Below are positions 40,011 through 48,175 of a stretch of 61,564 nt of DNA, in pieces. The stretch's first letter is position 1; each line of letters opens with the position of its first letter. The DNA is taken from positions 1 through 61,564 of the forward strand of contig CAMYLJ010000032.1 of assembly GCA_947259215.1 (NCBI GenBank), given 5' to 3'. This DNA is from an uncultured delta proteobacterium. GTDB taxonomy: Bacteria; Myxococcota_A; UBA9160; JAFDET01. The notes beneath the pieces are model-generated. The model had not been told where the DNA came from, did no database searches, and was given only the letters and a program-made list of their open reading frames with translations. Made by a program: the position numbers and the translations under genes.

Positions 40011-42025
40011 CGGATCTCGGACGCATCGTCCTGCGCGACCCGGCGTCGATCTTCGACGCGCGCCGCAAGATCCGGGCCCTCGCGACCGCGCTCGGCTTCA
40101 CGCCGGTGGAGGCCACGCGGCTGGGGATCGGCACCTCCGAGGCCGTGCGCGTGCTGCTCGCGGCGGGCGGGAATCCTGCGATCGAGGTGGCGCTGCTCGA
40201 CGACGGCACGGCTCCGGCGCTCCAGCTCGCGTTCACGCGGAGCGGCGCCGCGCCCGACCTCAGCGCGCTGGCCGCCTTCTTCGACCGCTGCGATACCGCG
40301 GAGAGCGACGGGCGCGCTCGCACGCGGGCGACGAAGCGGCTTCCGGGACGCTCCTTCCCCAGCGATCCCGGGTTCCTCGCCGAGCAGCGCAGCCGCATCG
40401 AGCAGCGCACGCGCGAGCAGCTGTTGGAGGAGCTCCAGGAGCACAGCGCCCGGCTCGAAGAGACCGTGGCCCAGCGCACCGCCGAGCTGAAAGGCGCCAT
40501 GGAGGCCGCCGAAGAGGCCTCCAACGCCAAGAGCTCCTTCCTCGCCAACATGAGCCACGAGCTGCGCACGCCGATGAACGCGATCATCGGCTACAGCGAG
40601 ATGCTGATGGAGGACGCCGAGGACGCCGGCAACGAGGACGCCGTCGAGGACCTGAAGAAGATCCACGCCGCCGGCAAGCACCTGCTGGCGCTGATCAACG
40701 ACGTCCTCGACCTGTCGAAGATCGAGGCCGGCCGGATGGACCTGTTCCTCGAGACCTTCGACGTGGGCACGATGATCGGCGAGGTGGTCTCGACCATCGA
40801 CGCGCTGATCGCGAAGAACGCCAACGAGCTGGTGCTCGACATCGACGCCTCGCTGACGGAGATGCACGCCGACCTCACCAAGATCCGGCAGGGGCTCTTC
40901 AACCTGCTGTCCAACGCGGCGAAGTTCACCCACGAGGGCACCGTCACGCTGCGCGTGGCGCGCGCGCAGGAGGACGGCGCAGAGTGGGCCGTCTTTTCGG
41001 TCCGGGACAGCGGCATCGGCATCCCGCCGGACAAGGTCGACCACGTCTTCGAGGAGTTCTCGCAGGCCGACGAATCCACGACGCGCAACTTCGGGGGCAC
41101 GGGCCTCGGGCTCGCCATCACCAAGCGTTTCTGCCAGATGATGGGCGGGGACGTCAGCCTGGAGAGCGAGGTCGGCGTCGGCTCCTGCTTCACGATCCGC
41201 ATCCCCGTCCGCGTGCAGACGGAAGCGACCGCGGAGGCCAGCGAGAGCGGCCCGGCGGCGGAGGTCGAGCCGCACGAGCGCAGCGTGCTGGTGATCGACG
41301 ACGACCCGAACGCCCTCGACCTCCTGGGCCGCAGCCTGGGCGGAGCCGGCTTCCACGTCGTCACCGCGTCGGCCGGCCAGGAAGCGCTGGAGCTGGCAAA
41401 GGCCCTGCGTCCCAGCGCCATCACCCTCGACGTCATCATGCCGGGCATGGACGGCTGGGCCGTGCTGCGCGACCTCAAGGCCGACCCCGACACCCGGGAC
41501 ATCCCGGTCATCATGGTCAGCATGACCGACGATCGGGAGATGGGCTACGCCCTCGGCGCCACCGATTTCCTCACCAAGCCGGTCCAGCGCGACCAGCTGG
41601 TCCGCCTGCTGGAGCGGCACCGCGCCTCGGGCGCCGAAGCGAGCGTGCTGGTGATCGACGACAGCCCGGACGTGCGCGGCATGCTGCGGCGCGCGCTTGA
41701 GCGGGAGGGCTGGCAGGTCGACGAGGCGGAGAACGGGCGCGCCGCACTCGAACGTCTGGAGCACACCGAACCCGCCCTGATCCTGCTGGACCTCATGATG
41801 CCGGTGATGGACGGCTTCGAGTTCGTGATGGAGATGCGCCGCCGCGGCCACTCGTCGAAGATCCCGATCGTGGTCGTGACCGCCAAGGATCTCAGCGACG
41901 AGGACCGCGAGCGGCTGAACGGCGACGTAGCGGGGCTGGTCCAGAAGAAGGGCTCCGACCGCGACTCCCTGCTGAACGAGATCCGGGACCTCGTCTCCTC
42001 GGTCGGCGTGCCCGGCGGGAACTGA
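40007..42025 (+). CDS. Hybrid histidine kinase with two C-terminal receivers and degenerate N-terminal ATPase-like domain
   Basis: A 672-residue cytosolic protein. Residues ~1-95 resemble an RsbT/anti-sigma GHKL domain (DARRKIRALATALGF, RLGIGTSEAVRVLL) but lack a clear G1/G2 loop. A coiled coil (~125-170) leads to HisKA with the phospho-His in ANMSHELRTPMNA (~184). HATPase follows with N-box LFNLLSNAAKFTHEG, G1 VRDSGIGIPP and G2 NFGGTGLGLAI. Receiver 1 has its Asp in TLDVIMPGMDGW (~475) and receiver 2 in LLDLMMPVMDGF (~594). No sensor domain is present, so input probably comes from RsbT through the N-terminal domain (inference). Start GTG 40007 overlaps the rsbX stop. Confidence 0.95.
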   Translation: MTDLGRIVLRDPASIFDARRKIRALATALGFTPVEATRLGIGTSEAVRVLLAAGGNPAIEVALLDDGTAPALQLAFTRSGAAPDLSALAAFFDRCDTAESDGRARTRATKRLPGRSFPSDPGFLAEQRSRIEQRTREQLLEELQEHSARLEETVAQRTAELKGAMEAAEEASNAKSSFLANMSHELRTPMNAIIGYSEMLMEDAEDAGNEDAVEDLKKIHAAGKHLLALINDVLDLSKIEAGRMDLFLETFDVGTMIGEVVSTIDALIAKNANELVLDIDASLTEMHADLTKIRQGLFNLLSNAAKFTHEGTVTLRVARAQEDGAEWAVFSVRDSGIGIPPDKVDHVFEEFSQADESTTRNFGGTGLGLAITKRFCQMMGGDVSLESEVGVGSCFTIRIPVRVQTEATAEASESGPAAEVEPHERSVLVIDDDPNALDLLGRSLGGAGFHVVTASAGQEALELAKALRPSAITLDVIMPGMDGWAVLRDLKADPDTRDIPVIMVSMTDDREMGYALGATDFLTKPVQRDQLVRLLERHRASGAEASVLVIDDSPDVRGMLRRALEREGWQVDEAENGRAALERLEHTEPALILLDLMMPVMDGFEFVMEMRRRGHSSKIPIVVVTAKDLSDEDRERLNGDVAGLVQKKGSDRDSLLNEIRDLVSSVGVPGGN

Positions 42026-42040
42026 TCGATCCCGCGTCCA

Positions 42041-42068
42041 CGAGCGACAGCGCAAGGTTCGTCGCTTG
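42041..42068 (+). terminator. Candidate hairpin after the stressosome operon
   Basis: CGAGCGAC and GTCGCTTG can pair (8 pairs, one G-T) around a 12-base loop, 15 bases after the kinase stop codon. No T-run follows, so termination is only a possibility. Confidence 0.3.
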
Positions 42069-42125
42069 ATCCACGTGGAAACCCCAGCGATTCCGATGCC
42101 GCGCGCGACCCGGGCCCCCGAGCGA

Positions 42126-42154
42126 TATAGTCTGGTGGTGTCACGCCCACCACC
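42126..42154 (+). promoter_or_regulatory. Promoter -10 and adjacent inverted repeat of the SCP2-PhyH gene
   Basis: TATAGT (42126-42131) is a likely -10. Directly downstream, GGTGGTG (42134-42140) and CACCACC (42148-42154) form a perfect 7-pair inverted repeat around the predicted start of transcription, so it could be an operator or a leader hairpin. A GAGG ribosome site is at 42161-42164. Confidence 0.4.
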
Positions 42155-42169
42155 GACCTGGAGGCCCCC

Positions 42170-43375
42170 ATGTCCGTGGATCTACGCACCCGTGTGGACG
42201 CCGAGCAGGCCCCGGTGGAGACCGGGCGCTTCTTCCGGGAGACGCTGCCCCCGCTGCTGGATGCGCACCAGGCCGACATCCAGCCGGGCGCGAGCGGGCT
42301 GCTCCTGACGGACTTCTGCATCGAGACCGAGGGCGAGCCCTGGACCCTGACCTGGCAGCAGGACCGCGTCCAGATCCGGGAGGGCCGGCACGGGCAGGCC
42401 CGCGCGCGGCTCAGCGCCGAGCAGCTCCGCGACCTCGTGAACGACCAGAGCACACCCATCGCCCTCCTGAGCAACCAGCTGCTGGACATGCCCGAGGGCG
42501 GACTTCCGGACTTCCTCAACTGGTGGCTGGTGCTGCGCGCGGCCCTCGACGGACGCCGCATCCACGCCCGCGGCGACGTGACCTTCGACCGGGAGATCCG
42601 GCACAGCTTCACGGCGGACGACTCCGACGAGGACATGCGCGCCTTCCTGGAGCAGGCGGGATACCTGCACATCCAGGGGCTCTTCCGCGAAGAGGAGATG
42701 GCGGCAGTCGAGGCCGACTACCCGAAGGCGGCCCGGCACTACCAGAAGGGCGACGAGCGGGCCTGGTTCGCCACCACCCAGGACGGCGTAGAGCACCTGG
42801 TGCGCATGGAGGGCTTCGACGGCTACTCCGAGGCGACCACGACACTCCTCGACGACGACCGATTCCTGCGCATCGGCCGCATTCCCGGGATCGGTCACGT
42901 GCAGCGCCGCAAGCCGGGCGCCCGGGCCGGTGCCCTGACCAAGCCCATCGGGGTGGTGAAGGGCATCTCCGACGTTCCCTGGCACAAGGACTGCAGCCTG
43001 GGCCGCCACTCGTACGAGTGCTGCGGGCTCACCGTCGGCATCTCGGTGACGGGTGCCGACGCCAGCTCGGGCCAGCTGCGGGTGGTGCCCGGAACCCACC
43101 GCGCGCTGGTGTGGCCGGCGCCGTGCGTGCAGCCGGGGCTGGACCTCGAGCCGATCGACCTGCCCACCCGGACCGGCGACGTGACCGTGCACCTGAGCTG
43201 CACCCAACACATGAGCCAGCCCCCGGTGAAGCGGCCGCGCAAGGTGCTCTACACGGGATTCGGCCAGAAGCCCGCCGATCCCGCGGCGGCGGAGCGGAAC
43301 CGCGAGCGGCTCAACGCGGTGCGCAGCAAGACCCACACCCGCATCTCCCAGCAGCCCGGCTACCTGGGCGATTGA
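42170..43375 (+). CDS. SCP2 sterol-carrier domain fused to phytanoyl-CoA dioxygenase-like domain
   Basis: A 401-residue two-domain protein. Residues ~15-145 look like an SCP2 sterol-binding domain (hydrophobic ligand pocket; ITF-like strand WTLTWQQDRVQI, SAEQLRDLV). Residues ~155-395 are a PhyH-type Fe(II)/2-oxoglutarate dioxygenase. The metal-binding H-x-D is in VPWHKDCSLG, the distal His probably in HLSCTQHMSQPP, and the oxoglutarate Arg region follows (KRPRKVLYTGF). The pairing suggests hydroxylation of a bound sterol, hopanoid or other lipid. Start ATG 42170 with a GAGG site. The next gene starts 13 bases downstream. Confidence 0.88.
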   Translation: MSVDLRTRVDAEQAPVETGRFFRETLPPLLDAHQADIQPGASGLLLTDFCIETEGEPWTLTWQQDRVQIREGRHGQARARLSAEQLRDLVNDQSTPIALLSNQLLDMPEGGLPDFLNWWLVLRAALDGRRIHARGDVTFDREIRHSFTADDSDEDMRAFLEQAGYLHIQGLFREEEMAAVEADYPKAARHYQKGDERAWFATTQDGVEHLVRMEGFDGYSEATTTLLDDDRFLRIGRIPGIGHVQRRKPGARAGALTKPIGVVKGISDVPWHKDCSLGRHSYECCGLTVGISVTGADASSGQLRVVPGTHRALVWPAPCVQPGLDLEPIDLPTRTGDVTVHLSCTQHMSQPPVKRPRKVLYTGFGQKPADPAAAERNRERLNAVRSKTHTRISQQPGYLGD

Positions 43376-43388
43376 GCGCCTCTGGCGG

Positions 43389-43859
43389 ATGATCGCGATC
43401 TTCGTCGACGGCGACGCCTGCCCCGTGAAGGACGAGGTCTACGTCGTGGCCACGCGCTACGGGGTGCCCGTGGCGCTGGTGGCCAACAGTCCCCTCTACG
43501 TGCCAGAGGGAATGGGCGTCGAGCTGATCCTGGTCCAGCAAGGGCCCGACGCGGCCGACGACTGGATCGCGGAACACGCCCAGCCGGGCGACGTGGTGGT
43601 CACGGCCGATCTTCCGCTGGCCGCGCGCTGTCTCGAAGCCGGCGCGCGTGCGCTGGGCACCAGCGGCCGAGAATTCGACGCCGACTCCATCGGGGGTCTA
43701 CTTGCCACGCGCGAGCTCAAGGAGCACCTGCGTGGCGCGGGCGTCGCCACCGGGGGGCCGCCGCCGCTCTCGGGCAAGGAGCGCTCGCGCTTCTCCTCGA
43801 AGCTCGACGAGCTGGTGCAGAAGTGCCTGCGCGAGTTTCCCGCCGACGCGCCTGGCTGA
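43389..43859 (+). CDS. YaiI/YqxD (DUF188) family protein
   Basis: A 156-residue protein of the DUF188 family, a PIN-like nuclease-fold group of unknown role. The N-terminal signature IFVDGDACPVKDEV is diagnostic, and VVTADLPLAARCLEAGA and FSSKLDELV match the family's other blocks. Length is normal. It lies 13 bases after the SCP2-PhyH gene and may be co-transcribed. It converges with the TraR/DksA-type gene across an 7-base gap. Confidence 0.95.
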   Translation: MIAIFVDGDACPVKDEVYVVATRYGVPVALVANSPLYVPEGMGVELILVQQGPDAADDWIAEHAQPGDVVVTADLPLAARCLEAGARALGTSGREFDADSIGGLLATRELKEHLRGAGVATGGPPPLSGKERSRFSSKLDELVQKCLREFPADAPG

Positions 43860-43866
43860 CCCGACC

Positions 43867-44238
43867 TCAGCGTTGCTCACGCCGGGTCTGGCACGCGATG
43901 CAGAAGGGCGTCTCCGGCCGCGCCTTCAGCCTCGCGTAGCCGATGCTCTCCTCGCAGGAGACGCAGGCGCCGTACGTCCCCTCGGCGCAGCGATCCAGAG
44001 CGGCGCCCACCTGCTTCGCGCGCAACGCGATGCCCTCCCGACTCGCCCGGGCCATCTCCTGCTGTTGGATCGCGTCGATGCGCGAGACGCGCCCGATGGG
44101 CTCGTCCACGTCCACCGGCTTCGCCGCGTCCCGAAAGCCGACCAACGCGCGCGAGAGCTCGTCGCGCAGAGCCACGAGCTCTTGCTGCAGCTCCTCCAAC
44201 TCGGGCGCCGTGAGATCCGGCGCGGCTTCACGCGACAT
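43867..44238 (-). CDS. TraR/DksA-family zinc-finger regulator
   Basis: A 123-residue DksA/TraR-type protein with an N-terminal coiled coil (~8-85) and a C-terminal C4 zinc finger. The finger is ACVSCEESIGYARLKARPETPFCIACQ in outline, Cys-x2-Cys-x17-Cys-x2-Cys, with the usual E-x-I-G-x-x-R-L-x-A-x-P between pairs. Such proteins bind RNA polymerase through the secondary channel. It lacks the long acidic coiled-coil tip of E. coli DksA, so targets may differ. It is last in a three-gene minus-strand set, 12 bases after the small unknown gene. Confidence 0.93.
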   Translation of the reverse strand: MSREAAPDLTAPELEELQQELVALRDELSRALVGFRDAAKPVDVDEPIGRVSRIDAIQQQEMARASREGIALRAKQVGAALDRCAEGTYGACVSCEESIGYARLKARPETPFCIACQTRREQR

Positions 44239-44250
44239 CGGTTCGCCGGT

Positions 44251-44436
44251 TCAGCGGCCCTCTTCGCACTCGCAGCGCCGCCACAGACTCGGCGAGAATG
44301 CCGTCAGCAGCGTGCGTTCCCTCTCCTGCCGCGAAGCAGACCGGTAGAAGGCAAGGACCCCCGAAGCCGTGATCTCCACGTCGTCGGCTTCGACGTGCTC
44401 CTTGCCCCCATCGAACTCGACCAGCCACTTTCTCAT
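44251..44436 (-). CDS. Small protein of unknown function
   Basis: A 61-residue protein starting at ATG 44434-44436 (MRKWLVEFDGG); a GTG eight codons earlier is possible. It has an N-terminal beta pattern (WLVEFDGGKEHVEADDVEI) and ends with CECEEGR, a possible metal-binding tail. No known domain is recognised. It sits between the zinc-ribbon gene and the TraR/DksA gene on the same strand, 12 bases from the latter, and is probably in one transcript with them. Confidence 0.65.
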   Translation of the reverse strand: MRKWLVEFDGGKEHVEADDVEITASGVLAFYRSASRQERERTLLTAFSPSLWRRCECEEGR

Positions 44437-44500
44437 GGTCTTCCTCTGCTCGTCAGCCACCGGGGATCAGACCGGTTCGTGAGGGGTCCCGGGCCGCTGC

Positions 44501-44704
44501 TCATCGGCCCGATCCTTCCTGGAGGAGTCCCTGGCCGCAATCCACACAATAGGCATTTCGGCCACGTCGCCTCCTCGCGTGAGTCTCCAGCGGGCAATTC
44601 TTTGCGAGGATGCTCTCGTTCACGACCATCCCGCAGTTCGGACAGAAGCGTACGGTCACGACCGCGCGTCCGTGATTGTCGTTGGGGCAACGCGTGCGCA
44701 GCAT
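44501..44704 (-). CDS. Small multi-Cys zinc-ribbon protein
   Basis: A 67-residue protein with CPNDNHGRAVVTVRFCPNCG near the N-terminus and YCVDCGQGLL near the C-terminus, giving three CxxC/CPxxC-type metal sites, plus NCPLETHARRRRGR between them. Small proteins with this pattern are found as conserved hypotheticals in other bacteria (from memory, not checked). Start ATG 44702-44704. Probably the first gene of the minus-strand trio with the 61-residue protein and the TraR/DksA regulator. Nucleic-acid or RNA polymerase binding is a guess from the ribbon. Confidence 0.72.
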   Translation of the reverse strand: MLRTRCPNDNHGRAVVTVRFCPNCGMVVNESILAKNCPLETHARRRRGRNAYCVDCGQGLLQEGSGR

Positions 44705-45125
44705 GGGTGGTGCTCCTCTGGCCGTGGCCTGAAGAGTCCGACGTGCCAACCCATTCGTGCGCAGTGGGTCAGCGCGATCGAGACGATTCGGATGGGGCTT
44801 TACTGGGCGATCCGGACAGCAGCGGTCCCGGGCGTCTCGCGAGCATGAGAGCGGTGGGGGTTGTCCTCTTCTCGCGGGGCCGCTTGGCAATCCTGTCTGA
44901 GTCCCTGGCTATTCAAGCCCGGTCGCTCGCCTTGATACCGCACAAGTCGTCCTCCTCCAAGATCCGGGTTCCCGCACGCGCCGGCCCGGGACGACCCGGC
45001 GCCCCCGGGGAATGAGCGGATCCTGAAACGGCTCGCTGTGCCTCGGGTAGACGACCCCTATCATCCTCGCGTCTCGCCTGGAAACGCGGCGAGGCGGCTC
45101 CCCGATCGGTGGAGGGAAACTGACG
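44705..45125. other. Gene-free region of 421 bases
   Basis: This lies between the divergent zinc-ribbon gene and an ArnT-like gene. No frame shows both coding-like codon use and recognisable similarity. It is relatively AT-richer at ~44885-44955, with TTGAAT on the minus strand at about 44910-44915 as a possible -35. It should contain both promoters; nothing more can be supported. Confidence 0.4.
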
Positions 45126-46856
45126 GTGACGTGGCGCTCGAGGCTCGCGCGACCTCCCCTTCCGGAGTTGACCGTCTTCCTGGCGGCCCTGGCCGTTTTC
45201 GCCCTCGGCGCCTCCGCCCGCGGCCTGTGGCGCAACGACGAGCATCGCTACGCCGAGGTCGCCCGGGTGATGGCGGTCGACGGCGGCAGCTGGCTCGTCC
45301 CCCACCTGAACGGCGTGGTCTACACCGCCAAGCCGCCGCTCTTCTTCTGGACGGTGGCCGGCGCGCACCGCCTCGGCCTGGACCTCGAGCCGGCGGCCAT
45401 GCTGCCCTCGGTGCTGGGAGGCGCCCTGGCCGTACTGGCCATCTTCGCGCTCGGGCGGCGGCTCTACGGGCTGGCCGCGGGGTTGGCCGCCGCGATCGTG
45501 CTGGCGTCCTCGGAGATGTTCCTGGGCCTGGCGCTGCGGGCGAACCTCGACGCGCTGCTGGTGGCCTGCACCACCGGCGCGCTCTACGCCTACTGGCGCG
45601 GGGAGGAGTCGCCCGCCGCTGCGGGTCGCTTCGCGCTGCTGGCGGGGGTGCTCACGGGGCTCGGCATCCTCGTGAAGGGACCGGTGGCGGTGGGCGTGGT
45701 GGCGGTGGTGATCGCGGGACACCGGGTGCTGGACCGCGGGCGAGAGGGGCGCCGCTGGCAGCCGCTGCTCGCGGGCCTCGCTGTCGCCGCGCTGGTTCCC
45801 CTGGCCTGGCTCGGGGCCGCGGGATGGTCGGGCGGCCTGGACTACGTGCGAGAGATCGCGCTGGGCCACGGCGTCGGCCACGCGGCCGGACGCGTCGACA
45901 AGCAGGGGCCGTTCTGGTTCTACCTCAAGGACACGCCGGCGGCGTTTTTGCCCTGGACCCTGCTGTTGCCCGCGGGCCTCTGGTCGCTGCGGCGCGTCCG
46001 CAGCAGCGGAGACGCCTTCGTGCTGGCCTGGTGCGTGGCACCCTTCCTGCTCCTGTCGCTGATGCCCCCCAAACGCCACCTCTACATGACGCCCGCCTTC
46101 CCCGGCTTCGCCCTGGTCGTGGCACGCCTCCTCGGCGGGCTGCTGGAGGAAGGCGTGGCGCGCGACCGCGTCGAGCGGCGCCTGTGGCAGGCCGGGCGCG
46201 TCGCGCTGGGCGCCGTCGCGGTCGCGGCCGGCGTGCTCGCGGCGGGCCTGGCCGGCGTCTGGATCGGCGGCTGGGAGGAAGCGCTTCCCGTGCGGTTCCG
46301 CGCCTGGGCGATCCTGGCTGCGGGGCTCGCCGTTCCGCGCTGGCTCGTACTCCCCGTCGGGGGCGCACTCTTCCTGACCGGCGTGGGCATGCTGCGCCGG
46401 CGCGATCCCGCCCTCCAGGCGCGTTTCGCACTCGGCGTGGGGGTGGCCACGTCGCTGCTGCTGGCCGGGGTCTTCCACCCCGTCGAGAGCGCCGGTCACC
46501 GCTCGCGCGCGTTCTTCGAGGAGCTCGCCGAGCGCGTCGGGGACGCACCGCTGGTGGCGTACGGGCGCTTCGTATTCGACATCAACTGGGGCACCGGGCG
46601 GACGTCGATCCCCATGCTCGTCAACACGAAGAAGCTGGCGCGCTACACGGCACGGGCCGAGGAGCCCTTCTGGCTGGTCGCCGAGGGCGACGAGCTCGAG
46701 GAGCTGGGGGAGCCGCCGGGCGGACGGGTCGTGATGCACGGGCCACGCGGCCTGAACTCGGACCTCTTCGCGTTCCTCGTGACCCCCCGGCAACGCGACG
46801 GGCGAGCGGGGGATTCCCATGGGCCACGGATCGCGGCGGAGACACCGCCCCGATGA
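45126..46856 (+). CDS. ArnT/PMT-type GT-C glycosyltransferase
   Basis: A 576-residue polytopic membrane enzyme of the GT39/GT83 (PMT/ArnT) type with about 12 helices. The first periplasmic loop, LWRNDEHRYAEVARVM, carries the catalytic acidic pair, and LNGVVYTAKPPLFFW is the family's second block. It transfers a sugar from polyprenyl phosphate to lipid A, glycan or protein on the periplasmic side. The start is GTG 45126; a GGAGGG stretch at 45112-45117 serves as ribosome site. It is followed after ten bases by a methyltransferase gene. Confidence 0.93.
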   Translation: MTWRSRLARPPLPELTVFLAALAVFALGASARGLWRNDEHRYAEVARVMAVDGGSWLVPHLNGVVYTAKPPLFFWTVAGAHRLGLDLEPAAMLPSVLGGALAVLAIFALGRRLYGLAAGLAAAIVLASSEMFLGLALRANLDALLVACTTGALYAYWRGEESPAAAGRFALLAGVLTGLGILVKGPVAVGVVAVVIAGHRVLDRGREGRRWQPLLAGLAVAALVPLAWLGAAGWSGGLDYVREIALGHGVGHAAGRVDKQGPFWFYLKDTPAAFLPWTLLLPAGLWSLRRVRSSGDAFVLAWCVAPFLLLSLMPPKRHLYMTPAFPGFALVVARLLGGLLEEGVARDRVERRLWQAGRVALGAVAVAAGVLAAGLAGVWIGGWEEALPVRFRAWAILAAGLAVPRWLVLPVGGALFLTGVGMLRRRDPALQARFALGVGVATSLLLAGVFHPVESAGHRSRAFFEELAERVGDAPLVAYGRFVFDINWGTGRTSIPMLVNTKKLARYTARAEEPFWLVAEGDELEELGEPPGGRVVMHGPRGLNSDLFAFLVTPRQRDGRAGDSHGPRIAAETPPR

Positions 46857-46866
46857 GGACGCGCGC

Positions 46867-47556
46867 GTGAGCACCCCCCCCGAGAACGAAGCCGTTCCGC
46901 GCGTGCGACCCCGGGATCCGAACCGCGCCTGGTACACCTACGCCGCGCGGCTCTTGCCGGAGAAGGGCGGGCGCTGGCTGGACCTCGGCTGCGGCCAGGC
47001 CGAGCTGCTGGAGCTCGCGGCGGGACGAGGGCTGACGGGGATGGGGCTCGACGTCGAGCCCTCGAACGCCCGCTCCTGCCTCGCCTGGGGCCGACCCGCC
47101 CTCGTGGCCGACCTGGAACGGCCGCTTCCCTTCCGCAGCGGCTCCCTCGACGGCGCGACCTTGATCGAGGTGATCGAGCACGTGTTCGAGGCCGAGGCAC
47201 TGGTGGACGAGCTGGCACGGGTGATCCGGCCCGGCGGCTGGCTCGTGATGACCACGCCGAACGTGGTGCACCTCACCTACCGTTGGCGGACGCTGACCGG
47301 GCACCCGCCGAAGCAGGAAGGCTACCACCTGCGCTTCTTCACGAAGGACGCCCTGCGCGACGTCTTCGAGCGGCGCGGCTTCCGCCTCGAGAGCCGGTCC
47401 TCCTTCGGCAAGCAGTCGCTGCTCTCGAAACTCGGCCGCCTGGCCGGGCGCGGGCGCAAGTACAAATTCCGCTACACGGTCCCCGCCGCCGCGGAGAGTC
47501 TGCTGGCCCAGCACTTCGTCTGGAAGCTCCAGCGCGTGGAGCACGGACGAGGCTGA
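46867..47556 (+). CDS. Class I SAM-dependent methyltransferase
   Basis: A 229-residue methyltransferase with motif I LDLGCGQAELLELA, then LDVEPSN, DLERPLPFRSGSLDGATLIEVIEH and VIRPGGWLVMTTPNV. The full core fold is present. The start is uncertain: GTG 46867 (10 bases after the ArnT-like stop) or ATG 46819 inside it; the GTG gives the typical N-terminal length. Substrate unknown; from position it may methylate the glycan or lipid made by the neighbouring glycosyltransferases. Confidence 0.87.
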   Translation: MSTPPENEAVPRVRPRDPNRAWYTYAARLLPEKGGRWLDLGCGQAELLELAAGRGLTGMGLDVEPSNARSCLAWGRPALVADLERPLPFRSGSLDGATLIEVIEHVFEAEALVDELARVIRPGGWLVMTTPNVVHLTYRWRTLTGHPPKQEGYHLRFFTKDALRDVFERRGFRLESRSSFGKQSLLSKLGRLAGRGRKYKFRYTVPAAAESLLAQHFVWKLQRVEHGRG

Positions 47557-47570
47557 CGGCGCCCTCGCTC

Positions 47571-47996
47571 CTAGAGGTTGAAGGGGTTGCCTTCGTGAAC
47601 CTCGCTGGCGTAGCGCTTGTCCGCGTCCTTCACGCGGACGTAGCCCGCGCCCCGCTTCAGGATCGTGTGGCAGCGGGTACGGGTCGTGCCGTCCCAGCGG
47701 AAGCAGTGGCGACCGAGGGGATCCACGAACCAGATGCCCGTCTGGGCCTCGCCGCGGTCGACACCGCTCATGCGGCCGTCCGGGTGGTAGTACGCCTTCC
47801 AGCGCTCGCGCGCGCGGTTGGCGCTGAAGACGAGCTCGCTGTTGCCCGTGTAGAGCTCCCAGACCTCGTCCACCGACAGCTGGCCGGGCGCGAGTTCCGG
47901 CTGGGGCGCCGCCGGGTCGTCCGCCCGCGCGGGGCCCGCGCCGAGCGCGAGCCCCAGGGCCAACGCGCACGCCGCTCCTCGGAAGACCCGCTTCAC
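47571..47996 (-). CDS. Exported protein, DUF995-like
   Basis: A 141-residue secreted protein with a signal peptide (ACALALGLALGAGPARA). The mature part has the layout of DUF995-type proteins: VDEVWELYTGNSELVF, YYHPDGRMSG, TGIWFVDPLGRHCFRW and RCHTILKRG, with two Cys that may pair. The start is GTG 47994-47996, preceded by a GGGAGGAG ribosome site at the right distance; the frame is open further upstream without one. Function unknown. Confidence 0.72.
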   Translation of the reverse strand: MKRVFRGAACALALGLALGAGPARADDPAAPQPELAPGQLSVDEVWELYTGNSELVFSANRARERWKAYYHPDGRMSGVDRGEAQTGIWFVDPLGRHCFRWDGTTRTRCHTILKRGAGYVRVKDADKRYASEVHEGNPFNL

Positions 47997-48175
47997 CGTG
48001 CTCCTCCCTGGCCCCCGAAAAGCCACGCCTGACACCGGGTTCTCCCCATCGGCCGTAGCGCCGGACAGGTACCACCCGCCAGATGAAGATCTCCTGAACA
48101 CAGCGCCCCCGCGGGGTGACCAGGGTTGTCTCGCCTCGCCCCAGGGCCCTACGTTGCGCCTTGGGGGACCTGACC

